A DNA stretch of 64,000 nucleotides from Drosophila persimilis. Taxonomy: Eukaryota > Arthropoda > Insecta > Diptera > Drosophilidae. Positions within the stretch are counted from its first letter, which is position 1. Every line of letters starts with the position of its first letter. The notes under the pieces were generated by a model that was given only the letters and a program-made list of their open reading frames with translations, was not told the DNA's origin and made no database searches. Location: assembly GCF_003286085.1 (NCBI RefSeq), contig NW_020825288.1, positions 8,618,001-8,682,000 on the forward strand, read 5' to 3'. Shown here piece by piece: positions 27,901 through 38,000 of the stretch. Both the position numbers and the translations under genes were made by a program.

Positions 27901-29107
27901 ATCCAACATCAATGAGTGTCAGTCGTTGTTCTTGTTTGTGAAAAATGAATACAAGAAGACAGGCACAGGGACGGGCAGAGGGACAGGGAGACGCCTGGCA
28001 GGTGACGCTCTTGGACTTGGCTTGACTCGGCGTCAGCATGGCGTATGATTGATTTTCCAGTCGTAAACTATGGCTGAGCTGGGCTGAAGTCGGGGCCCAG
28101 ATAAATGCGGCAAGTATTAAACGGCAAATAAGCTTCAATAATAATAAAAGTTATAAATCTTTTGCATTGCCTGTCGACGACGGCCAGAAGCGAAAAGGAC
28201 AAGCTATGGCAGCGACAGCGACAGAAGCGAAGCCGGAGCTGGTGGACACGGCTTGTCCTCCAAAAGGACGACGACATGCTGCAACGTAGCGATAATAACA
28301 ATTTATTGCACACGCACGCATACACACACACACACACTCAAACACTCACACACATGACTAGACATACTCATACTTGTGCAGAGTCGTGTGCAGAGTTGCC
28401 AAGTGGCGGAAAATGCCGCGAGACGGGATTGCAACAGAAACAGCAACAGCGGCAGACAAAGCGCAAAAGGCGGGGCATAAAAACCGCAAAATAATAAAAA
28501 TGAACAATGACAGGTTAATAGCAAATAAATGAAAGCCCATAAGAAAGGCGGCGCAACAACAACAGCAACAACCATAGGAGAGAAGATGTAACAGATGGAA
28601 GCAGGCGCCGCAGCTGAAACTGGAGAAGCCCAGAGGACCAGGGCCAGAGCCAGAGCCAGAGCCAGACAACAAAAGCAAGAGGAGGCACATGGAGGAGGCG
28701 ACAATGGCCAAGTGCCGGCGACTGGTGCCCCAGTCCAGACTGTCGGCGGACAAACTATGCTATGCTCTTCGCCTAGGCAATTGATATATAGTTTTCAATT
28801 TTAAAAACCATTGAGCAGAGCAGCATGCAACGAGTGCTGTGGAACTGCGAGGGAAATGCCAGGAGTAGCCATCGAGGACGCTGTTGGCATATTTAAAGCA
28901 TAACTGCGCAGACACGACCAGCGACAAGACCCCTCGATAATGGCTGCAAACGTACTTAACGGCCACAATAATGACGGTAATGGGCGATGAGTTAGCAGGC
29001 GGCATGACAGTCTGCGGGCTGGGGCATGGGCTATGGGGGGGCTATGGGCAGGTTGACAAAATGCATTCGGCATGCAATGCGACGCCTGCCAATAATAATC
29101 GTCGCCC

Positions 29108-29146
<39 letters not shown>

Positions 29147-32025
29147 TACCATTACCATTAGTGAGCAGTGAGTGGGATGATTGAATGGCAGGACACTCAC
29201 TCGCACACGATTCTGATTCCGATTCAGGCATTGTGTCTGCTCGGGTAAGCGGAAAATACATTAACTCAAAAGCAGCTCCTGAACTGAATTTATTTTCAGA
29301 ATTTAAAGTAGACAATTGGTACATAATTGGTAATTACTCCGCTCTTGATTGCAAATGCCCTCTTCAGGGTAAATCTCGTAGATACTCGCATATAGTTTTT
29401 CTTCGAAACAACTCTCAAGTGGTATGCAATTTTAATAATTATTACTTATTTAATCCGTCGATGCTTTCCATCTAAAAATTCTTTCACATCTGTGTGCTTT
29501 ATTTCTTTGGTTTTAAATAAACATTTAATATGCTTATTTATTCAATAGGAGGAAAAAAGTATTGAATGCCTTAAATTTGAATGAATATGCAAATCGATGG
29601 AGTGACAAAAAACGCAAAAATAAATTGAAATAATGTCGGCTAGGAGGAGCTTCAAAATAGGCTCATAAACAGCCGTAATGTGTGAGCCGTTTATTCTATT
29701 TTATTTTATTTTATAATTTAAATATGCCATATTTAATTTGTGAAACAAACACAGAAGGAGAGGTGTCGCAAGCCGCCTGCAAGCGGATTAAATTCGTCTG
29801 GCCTCGGATCACATCACATCGTATTTTATTAAATTTTATTTGAAAAGTTTTTAGCCAAAGTGACAAAGAGAAAAATCGATCACCTGTTTAAAGTTCCCAT
29901 CCGCCCACGTCCATCCCACGTCCACAAGGGGACAGACCCGGAGAGCAGAGGGCTACTTGGCAGCTGTGCCAACGCCTGGCGAACGCATCAGTCAACGTCC
30001 TTACGGTCTAACAAAGGACGACATTCGGCGGGTGGGACTCAGAGACGGACTCCTCGTCGGGGACCACTTTATAAGCCAAATTCAACGCTCGCTCTCTCTC
30101 CGTTGCGGCTGGCAGCAGTGCTGGAAACGCTTTTTCGTTGTTGCTGCCAATGCGCCAGCCTTTGTCTGTTGTTTGCCTTCGCAATGACGACAACTTTTTA
30201 CATTCTTTTTAGCTCTCTCCCTCTTTGTGGCCCCCCTTTCTTCTTTTGGCAATTTGTTTCTGCATCTTACAACGAATTCAATTGAAAATTTCAACAGACA
30301 CTCGACATTGGGCGACTCGGACTGCAAATTTAAAAACAAATTTGCCGCAAAGCAACAGCAGCAAACTTTGCAAACAAAACTTTTGCCACCCCGCCACCCG
30401 ACGAAACTCCGCTTCGATTTTCAATTTTCGCAGCTCTGTGCCTTTCAACGGGTCAAGTGTGGACGTGCGTCTAAATGTTACGTATACGCCACGACGTCCG
30501 TCCGTCCGCTGCACTTCAACTTGGCACAATTGGCAGTCTGTGGCTGTATCCTGTGTCTGTGTGCCGCCGTCTTCCTCAACGTCTTTGGCCACCGTTTGCT
30601 GTTCGCCGAGTGCACTTTGCCCTGTACGAAACAACAGACAAACGCCCCAGCCCACTGCCCCTGCCTGTGGCAAGAAGAAAGCACGTTGTTGTGGATGCCT
30701 CTCTGGTATTTACTTTTCCTCCCACGCTGTCTCTGTCTCTGTCTATAGGTTTTTTCTGTTTGTTCTATGTGTGCGGCAGTGTGTTTGCCCTTCGTTTAGT
30801 CAGAATGCCAGCTATGACAAAATCAGAGAATCAGAGCCAGAGCCGGAATCGGAATCAGAATCGAATCGAAGCGAAGGCATTGCTTGAGCCAATGCCAATG
30901 TGGAAATTGTCAATAATTTCAAATTGATTTCTATTTGATTTAGCACAGCCACAAAGACAGACACCTTACGCCGCTGCATGCTCTATAATTGTGATAGCCA
31001 CGGACACAGATACGTCTATGGCTATGGCTACGGATACGTGGTCTTCAGTTTCCAAGGGTTTTGAGGCACAAGAGCATAAGTAAAAACGTAAACTTTGACA
31101 AACACGCGGCCCTCGTTTTGAGGCCAAATAACATTAGATGGCTATTAGAGGCTTGGCCGGCGTTTTACGACGAAACCATAAAAAGCATTACTTGAACTGC
31201 TGCTCGAGCTCCTCGTAAAACTCGTGAAATTTGTAAGGACTCCTTCGTCTGAGCCGAGGCCTAGTCCTAGCCCCTTCCGGCCCCAGCCGGCAATAAAACG
31301 CAATCGATAAGTGCCTCAAAGTGTTGGAATGCCTCGTAAACAAATGGGGCGAGCCTGCACCTTAAAGCCTTCCTCCATCCATTACCCCAAAGGAGGTGGC
31401 TCACGCCTGGAGGAAGTTTATTACCGCCACCATCATTATATCGGCCATGACAATTAGATACACGTATACTATATATGCTCATATCTGTATCGTTTGGTGG
31501 TGGGGTGTTTGGCTTACCCTGCTTGGGCGAGATGCTGAGCACCTGCTGCTGGGGCGACTGCTGCTGCGAGTGGATCTGGTACTGCTGCTGCTGGACGACC
31601 ACCGCCTGCTGCTGGGCGGCACAGACGGCGGCGGCCACCGCCTGCTGCTGCTGATGGTGGGCGGCGGCAGCGGCGGCTGCTGCGGCCACGGCCTGCTGTT
31701 GCGAGTGCTGCTGCTGCGAGTGCTGCTGCTGCAGGTGTGGCGACTGCGACTGGGGATGCTGCTGCTGCTGCTGCTGCTGCTGTTGCTGCTGCTGTTGTTG
31801 CTGCTGAGTGGTGACGATGGTCATCTGCTGGGCCTGCTGCTTGCCGTTCTGCTGGTGCTGCTGCTGCTGCTGGGAGGGCGCCTGTTGCTGCTGCTGCTGT
31901 TGCAAGTGCGTCTGGTGGATGGCCAATAGCTTGGTCTCGTACGGCTTGGCGCCCACCGACAGGGGCTGACTGCTGAGCGTCATCTGTGCAGTGGCTGGCA
32001 TCATCAGAGTGGGCATGGCCAACAT
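587..32025 (-). CDS. TIA-1/TIAR-like RNA-binding protein, whole gene (6 coding exons)
   Basis: Span of a spliced gene with coding exons 32025-31518, 9628-9541, 7040-6965, 6812-6716, 1242-1053 and 980-587. Intron phases are 1, 2, 0, 1, 2. The summed coding length is 1353 nt, giving 450 residues. Order of parts: Gln-rich N-terminus (about 1-169), RRM equivalent to TIA-1 RRM2 (about 172-246; RNP2 IFVGDL, RNP1 KGYGFVSF), linker with the family motif [12 protein letters not shown] equivalent to TIA-1 RRM3 (about 278-350; RNP2 VYVGGV, RNP1 KGYAFVRF, ending VKCSWGKE), and an Ala/Gln/Tyr-rich tail. TIA-1 proteins bind U-rich RNA and act in splicing, translational silencing and stress granules; that role is inferred here from family membership. 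RRM1 is not present. The fly Rox8 sequence as I recall it differs clearly, so this is probably another TIA-like paralogue (CG34354 or CG34362 possible; unverified). The start is the first ATG in the Gln-rich exon; an upstream coding exon cannot be excluded. Confidence 0.88.
1053..1242 (-). CDS. TIA-like gene exon: linker and most of RRM3
   Basis: Acceptor TTTTTTTTTCTCGCAG, donor CG|GTAAGT (phase 2). Encodes [20 protein letters not shown], then [18 protein letters not shown]..., ending [11 protein letters not shown]2 is VYVGGV, where vertebrate TIA-1 has VYCGGV. RNP1 KGYAFVRF is split by the following 72-nt intron after the Arg codon's second base. [11 protein letters not shown] is shared with Rox8-type proteins, which places the gene in this family. 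Confidence 0.95.
1585..1606 (+). repeat. (TG)11 microsatellite
   Basis: Perfect TG run followed by a second imperfect TG tract at about 1620-1634. Confidence 0.95.
2865..3008 (+). mobile_element. DINE-1/INE-1-like Helitron relic
   Basis: Opens with an inverted repeat AATACC...GGTATT, followed after spacing by AGTGAAG, a CCTGATATGTAGTTCTTAAT segment, ATCAATATCAAT and GTCGATAGAG. These occur in the same order as in the DINE-1 family consensus as I recall it (CTTGATCAATATCAATAGCCGAGTCGAT). Strongly degraded and non-coding. Confidence 0.45.
4797..4818 (+). repeat. (CA)11 microsatellite
   Basis: Perfect CA run in the 5.5 kb intron. Confidence 0.95.
6716..6812 (-). CDS. TIA-like gene exon: end of RRM2 and start of the linker
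   Basis: Acceptor CGCCCCACAG before GAA GCT GAA, donor AAA G|GTAAGG (phase 1). Encodes [20 protein letters not shown] followed by [12 protein letters not shown]. The [20 protein letters not shown] signature is the hallmark of TIA-1/TIAR RRM2 and is nearly identical in vertebrates. The next intron is about 5.5 kb. Confidence 0.94.
6965..7040 (-). CDS. TIA-like gene exon: centre of RRM2 with RNP1
   Basis: Acceptor TGTTCTCTTTTCAG, then C GAC TGT CGT, and donor TCG|GTAAGT. It encodes [20 protein letters not shown] and then [14 protein letters not shown] is a perfect RNP1 octamer with both RNA-stacking aromatics. Human TIAR has the same segment as SDARVVKD...[10 protein letters not shown]. Exit phase is 0; the following intron is only 152 nt. 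Confidence 0.94.
7041..9540 (-). other. TIA-like gene intron, 2.5 kb
   Basis: Bounded by TC|GTAAGT and TTTTCAG|C. I see no exon, RNA gene or mobile element in it; several TCTGG and GGCGG short repeats only. Confidence 0.8.
9541..9628 (-). CDS. TIA-like gene exon: start of RRM2
   Basis: Acceptor TATTTTTTTGCAG precedes AACAATTCC, and donor TC|GTAAGT follows. The exon encodes (E)[18 protein letters not shown] and then [11 protein letters not shown], i.e. beta1 with RNP2 (IFVGDL), alpha1 and the start of beta2 of a TIA-1 RRM2. Human TIAR has FHVFVGDLSPEI at the same place. Entry phase is 1 and exit phase 2, both compatible with the neighbouring exons. Confidence 0.92.
10526..10560 (+). repeat. 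(GTC) trinucleotide repeat, imperfect
   Basis: GTC units interrupted by ATC and CTC; accounts for the acidic or Ser-rich translated frames seen here. Confidence 0.9.
16890..17183 (-). other. ATG-less open frame, 97 codons, possible pseudogene or relic exon
   Basis: Complex, non-repetitive peptide (…[20 protein letters not shown]…, [20 protein letters not shown]…, [20 protein letters not shown]…) ending TAA. There is no ATG and no consensus acceptor with a pyrimidine tract at its start. I do not recognise it. Composition is protein-like, but codons are A/T-ending. It may be a transposon or gene fragment, or chance. Confidence 0.2.
19463..19502 (+). repeat. TACTCG/CACTCG hexamer repeat
   Basis: About six tandem hexamers alternating TACTCG and CACTCG. 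Confidence 0.9.
21241..21260 (+). repeat. (GGT) repeat
   Basis: Six perfect GGT units plus a partial one. Confidence 0.95.
22194..22247 (+). repeat. (AGCC) tetranucleotide repeat, imperfect
   Basis: CCAGCCAGCCAG with TAGCC and ATCC variants. Confidence 0.9.
23713..23718 (-). terminator. Polyadenylation signal AATAAA
   Basis: Minus-strand AATAAA in CTAATAAATATTTA, 24 bases after the TAG of the exon at 23742-23947. The 3' UTR would be very short, which is common for compact fly genes. Confidence 0.5.
23742..23947 (-). CDS. Terminal exon of the putative secreted protein (exon 4)
   Basis: Acceptor TTAATTTATAATAG|GC (phase 1) completes Ser with exon 3, then [20 protein letters not shown]..., [40 protein letters not shown] and AERK before TAG. 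A canonical AATAAA lies 24 nt after the stop. A KRR tribasic site (residues about 451-453) could be a furin-type cleavage point if the protein is secreted. The exon lies inside the 21.9 kb intron of the TIA-like gene on the same strand. The splice link to exon 3 is inferred from phase, frame closure and the poly(A) signal; alternatively it belongs with the Gln-rich exon, whose exit phase is also 1. Confidence 0.5.
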
Positions 32026-35000
32026 GGTATTACCGTTTTCGTTTCCGTTTCCTGTTTCAGCTGCACTTTCCGTGGGTGTTGCTTTTGTTGCTGCTGTTTC
32101 TGCTGTTGCTGCTGTTGCTGTTGCTGTTACTGCTGGTATTGCGGTGTGGAATTCGCACGTTCTGCGGTTAAACACAGCCTGCTTTGATGTTTAATGAAGT
32201 GCCTGCCTGCCGCCTTGCAGTTGATGATGCAAATAAATTGTGTTATAATTTGGCTAAATAATTTTTATAGCTGCCTTTTTGTGTGAAACCGCACTGTTGT
32301 TGTTGCTGCTGCTGCTGCTGCCGATGCTGTCGAGTTTTATGCGCAAATCATTTGAGGCATTAAATAATTTCTACAATTTTACTAATTTGAATTGCTGCCT
32401 TTCTGCGGTTTTCCTTTCCGTTTGCTGTTTTGTTTGTTCCGCTTCGTGTTGTTTGTGGTTGCTTTTTAATTTTGCATAAAAAATTCGCTCTTTTTGCTTG
32501 ACCTTCACTTATCACAGACCAATGAAATTTGTGTTGAAAAAGTTCATTTGGTTTTTCGAATTCAAAATCAGAATCTCTCAGGCACAAAATGCCGGAAATT
32601 CCGTTGATTTTTCTATAATTTCAATCGATTGTTAAAAACTTGCCAAAATATAATTAAATATGCAATGGAACATCGGTATTCCCATATATCTAAGAATATT
32701 CTGTCAAGTAGAAACATAAACAAAAAAAAACGGATAATGCTAAACAAACAAAAGTATAATTAACTTTCTCCCTGATGCTCGAGCAAGTGCTGTTTTCCCT
32801 CCATTCCCCCCAAAAAAAAAAAAACATATATAAAACTGAAGTCTTGCCTTTTTTATGTGCCTCTTGGAGGGATGTGCATGGGCCTGGGCTGTGGCACAAC
32901 CATTATCATATATCAGGACTAAGCCATTCACACATCATTTGAAAAATTAAATTTAATATTTTACGATTTGTGTGCTCCGCTCCGCATACAAAGCGGAACA
33001 TGAGCCAACAAAAAATAAAAAGTTATGCGAGAAAGTCCTCTAGAGGCGTGGATGGGTGGGTGGGGGAGGGTAGACATCGAAAGTGCGCGTAACGCAATGT
33101 CTAAGTGGCAAAAGCAGAAACAGACAGCTCAGCCAGCGAAAAAATTATAACAATAATCATAAAAGGAGCAGAGAGTACGAGAGTACAAGTGCCAAAAAAG
33201 TACGAGTACGAACAAGAAACGGAGATGGGTTTTACGACAGACGCACCCTGAAAGACAGAGAAAGCGGCAGTGGCAGCGGCAGCGGCAGCGGCAGTATCAG
33301 CATCAGAAACCCCAGACCCTGTCACCCTGTACGCCCCAAGTGTTGGCAAGTGTCAGAATCAGGCGCAGCCTCGACGTCAGTCTAACGCTTCCGGTTTTTA
33401 TAGCGCCATGCTCACAAAGGGATAAGGGGATGGAAGACCGGAGGGACGCAGGGAGGCAGGGAGGCAGGGCGGCAGGGACGGCGGGACAGACAAATGCTAT
33501 GTATAAATATAAACTTATATTTTTATTTGGAAAAGCCAGGACAGGACACATACAGTCAGGAAGCACTCGCGGCCAGAAGACACACAAAAAAGCACGACCA
33601 GGACGAGGACGAGGACGAGTGCATGAAACACACCAAAAATACAAAACCAACACAACAATCTGTGTGTGTGTGTGTAAGTATGAATCACACACACTCAGAC
33701 AGACGCACACAACTGCAATGGCCCTTTTTTATATAGGAAGGAGCCCCAGTGCGATGTCGGCGGCAGTCGGCGTTGGCTGGCGGCAGCATTTATTGGCTGC
33801 TCGTTGTCGGTTTATGTGCCACATAAGCCGAAGTGGCAGGCTCCTATGGTTGTTGCCGCTGTTGTGCCAGTGTTCCTTTATGCTGCTGCTGCTGTTGTTG
33901 TACATAATGTGGCCAAAAAACACAGCGGGAGCAACAAAACACACATGCACGCAGAACGCAGAGACGGTTGTGGCAGTCTATGTAAATAGCGACTAAAATC
34001 GATGCTAGCAAAAGCGACAACGAGACCAAGAAACCCGAAAACGAGTTGAATATTTCCAAAATACTACGATGCTCAAATCGATTTTCTTCGAAATATCAGA
34101 ATATCTTAGATCAATCTTCGAAAAGTATTCAATATAAAACTGAACAACTGTCAAAACTTTAAGCAAGTTTGGTTCAAAGAAAGTCTTTTGGCAGCTAGAA
34201 GAAAATATATATTCTCGATCTCACTGAATTCGGAACACCTAAGAACACCCATAATCTAAACACGAAAGAAATTATAGCAAAAAACACATATTCAACACCA
34301 AAGGAAACTATAACAACACTCAAAAATCACAAAAACTAAGAACTCATACAGAAAATATTTATTTTAACTGTTTTGAAAATGAGTTTTGTTTTTTTTTTTT
34401 AATTTGTGTATTTATATTTTTTTGATAAGATTATTTTTCAGCTTCAGTTCGCATTTTATTTTAATTTTTTTATTTTATTTATGAGTCGCACACATCGTTG
34501 ATTCCTTGATTTTTGGTTTGAGTTTCTCTTACGTTTTTGGGGGCTTTTTATATTTTGAATTCTCTTTATCGAGCAGTTGTTGGCTTTTGGTTTGTCGGTT
34601 GGTTTGTTGGTTTGAGAAATTATAATAACAACTTAACAACAATGTAACGAATATCCTTTCTTAACGAGGACACAATTCAAACTGAAAGCGAAGCGCATTC
34701 GTCTGCCTCACAAATAGTCAACATATCGGCTCGCTTACCACTATTCTGCCGGCGTCGCCGTCGCGTCAAAATCCTTTTTGGCATAGCCGAGCAGTGTCCT
34801 CGCTCGGCCCTCCACCCGACGACCAAAAGAACGAGCGAGCAATCCCCGAACATTGTCATCCAAAATCCTCTCCCCGTCATGCGCATTTCGCTTCTTCGAA
34901 TTGGTTGTGGTCCGCGCTAAGCCATTTTCGAATTCGCTTCGAAGAGGTAATTTCCCTGCTTTTATCGTCGCAGCAATTATGGTTACCCTTTGGTGTTATA

Positions 35001-38000
35001 CGCGTCGTCACTCTGTGGGATGTTCGACTTTGGGGCTCTGTTGTGCATCTCTGGCTGTGGGTATCCTTAACAGCGTTTAGATTAGACGCATTACAGCCAC
35101 CGCCTCACAGACATCACTCTTCATTACGCGAAAACCTCTAAGTCGTGGGGCGAGAGTGGTTCGAGCCGCCGCTTGAGCTCCGCTTGAGCCGCTTGAGACG
35201 CGAGAATGGGGGCAGGCCACACCAATAGACAAGCAAACAAAGGCTCAGACACACACTCATACTGAGAGCAGCACATGCTATTGTTTATGTGCTCTTGAGA
35301 GCCAATAATCCACTTTTGTCTTGTTATCATTCGAGCGCCCTTTCTCACCAAACAACCAGGGAACTACCACGACCACCACCAACCCCCCAGAAGGCGAAGG
35401 AGCAGCAACCACAACGAGCAGCAGCTAGGCCCTGCCTTTGCCTGTGCCTGTGCCTTTGCCTTGGCATTTGGCTCTGGCTCTTGCTCTTACCCGCCACCAC
35501 TTAATTTCTACTTGATTTGTCGTTTAAGAAAACTAATTGTCTGCCTTTTGTTGAGCGTGAAAACAATAGAAAACATTTTAGCAACTGTTACATTGGCCAA
35601 AAGCGTATTAGACGCGGGAAAAGGCAACGGAAAGGCGAAGGCAAAGGACAAGACGAAGACGAAGATGAGGACGAAAGTCTGAGGAACATTTTGTGGCAAT
35701 GTGGAAAGTGGCTGGCGACTGAGTCGCAAATGGCCCTGGTTTTGGTCACGCAAATGAGGAAGGGGGCTGTGCGGGGCTATGTGAGAGTCTCTTCAAGGTC
35801 ACTGCAAAAGATGAGTGAGTGCCGCGAATGGCGACATTTTACTTTGCCCCGAAGCGGTCTCTGATCGATTTACCCCAAAAAGGATTGGTATGCTGGCCCC
35901 CCCGACGCGTCGTGCTGCATAGCGTTGCATATTCATGGGCCAAAACACAAGCACAAACACTCGATGCACCGTTGGCTGTGTAACAGATATCGGGTTTTGT
36001 GGCATGCAAGCCTTCAAGAAGGGTTGAAAGGAAAAACTTGTGGCACGCATATCGTAAATCTATATATAGAAATAAACAGTAACGAAAAAAGAGTTTCTGC
36101 TAAGGAAAGACCTCACTTACCAGTAACAGTGATCCACTCCTGCTGGCTATATTGAGTATTTATGCTACGAATTGATCTTAAATACATAGACAGATACACA
36201 GATTTCCCCCATGGGCTCTTTCCATTGAATATTTGAGCAGCTTTGAACTATTAAAGGGACATACTCCCGCTAGTGGCTGGCTGCCGGATCTCTCAGCAAG
36301 TGCATTATGCAAATGCAGAAGTTCGTGGAGCTGCGCAACCGTGACGACAATGACGATGGCCACCGTAACAGTCTGAACTGAAAGTAAAACACCAACGACG
36401 ACGACGACGACGACGACGATGGCAGCATGGTGACACATTATCCGCTCGGCGACTAAATATGTAAAAAATACAAACACCAGCAACTGCGAAAGGCACACAC
36501 ACACACACTCGAACAAAACACACACTCTCAAGCACACACACGGAGTAGGTAGGGCTCACGTGAGCGATTAAAATCTGAAGGAAAGTATTTCTGTTTTACT
36601 TTTTTAGTTTTTTACTACCGTTGCTGGCACTGGCACTGCCTCTGTTGCTGCTGCAATGTTGAGGGTTGTTGCTTGAGGTGTAAATGAGTCGAGTTGGAAG
36701 GGTTGCTGGTGGCAGCGACGCAGGCAGCGTGGCAGGCACCGGCACCGGCACCGGCAGTGGCAGCGTCAGCGGCGTGTAATTGGAGGCGAGTGTCGTGTAA
36801 AATGTAAAACTTGTGCCGTAAATAAATCAAAACTTTCTGACTGAACAAACATTCAGGTGAGCGAAAAAATGCAACAGCAACAGCAGCAGCAGCAGCACCC
36901 GCCAGCGGCAGCGACAGGCACAAGTGGCAGCGGGGTAGAGGTATGGTGCCACATTTTCATATTGACAAGTGTGCCAAAGGGGAAAGCTTGTCCAGGGAGG
37001 AGGGGCCTGCAGCTGGGAAAACTCAAGCATTGGGTGATGCCCGGACAAAAACAAGGCTGATGCTGCTTCTGCTGCCGGGGTTATTTACACTAAAAATTGG
37101 AACAGCTGCAAAGCGAAGCACTTACAGCAGCTGCCTGAGGGGCTGGGGGACTGGGGGACTGGGGCACGAGGCTGAGCCGCGGGTCCATTATATGCCTGCC
37201 ACCTGGTGGATGAGGCAGATTCATCTGGTATTCCTCATTGGTATTTTACGAATAAACAGAATTCCCTTTAACATATATACTGGAGAAATCTACTTTTCCA
37301 GTTCCTCATTTTTTCATTAATCAAGACTTTTCCTGGAAAGTATGAGCTACAATTCTCGTGAAGGCTAGAAAATCTCTGCAACAATCTATTTTATTATATT
37401 GTTTCTGTAGCATTCATTGGAATTGTTAGTAATCCCCGTTAGCAAGTATTTTCTGAAAATAGTTCATTAAAATTCCACTAAAAAAAATACCATTTTAAAC
37501 TCTCTCTCTCTCTCTAAGAGTTTTTATCAGTATTTTTCGAAGTCCCTCCTTTCTTAAAAGGAAATATTTCTATACGTTTCATTCGAGTAGAAAAATACTT
37601 TTTTCCCAGAATAGTTCATTCAAAATGTTTCTTTTTTAGCCAGAATTCATTGCTGTGAGCGATCTTCTCTTATTGATTACATAACTGGCTAAACAATGGA
37701 CAGATGAAAAACCGTGTGCGTTGAGGCGAGGCTCGGAAAACTCTCATTTGATTTATATATTCATTATTCAATTATATTTATAGGCGAAATGTAAATGGCC
37801 CACCGGCAGTGCCCTGAATACGGTTACCTAACAACTAACTAAAGTGAATTTAAGTTGTGGCCGAGAAAGTTTTTGCGCTATGCACACTAGAGGTGGATAC
37901 ACGGCTTGTCCTCCACATTTGTAGTCATAATAAAATGATAAAAATATTAATATAAATAAACAGGGAAGTAAAAGAGATCTGGAGAACATTTGCCGGCATT

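Larger units (their letters stand above)
23948..31517. other. Intronic region between the terminal exon and the Gln-rich exon
   Basis: Lies within introns of both interleaved genes. Contains simple repeats (GA near 24813, GGGGCAT at 25331, CCCCAG at 25902, CTCGC at 26402, CT at 27080, CAT at 29108) and a stop-poor segment at about 30000-30900. No exon can be supported. Confidence 0.65.

Noticed and set aside
31396-31929. Leu-rich plus-strand open frame of 177 codons
   Set aside because: It is the reverse complement of the CAG/CAA repeats in the Gln-rich exon.
35150-35180. GGTTCGAGCC resembling a tRNA T-arm
   Set aside because: No acceptor stem, D-arm or anticodon arm at the right spacing.
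36121-36164. Exon-like SQQEWITVT frame ending at donor CTG|GTAAGT
   Set aside because: No acceptor gives an entry phase compatible with the neighbouring exons, and it adds no frame-consistent link; probably chance.
28246-37915. Shared 16-base string CACGGCTTGTCCTCCA at about 28247 and 37900
   Set aside because: A single match of this length is expected about once by chance in a window this size, and the flanks do not match.
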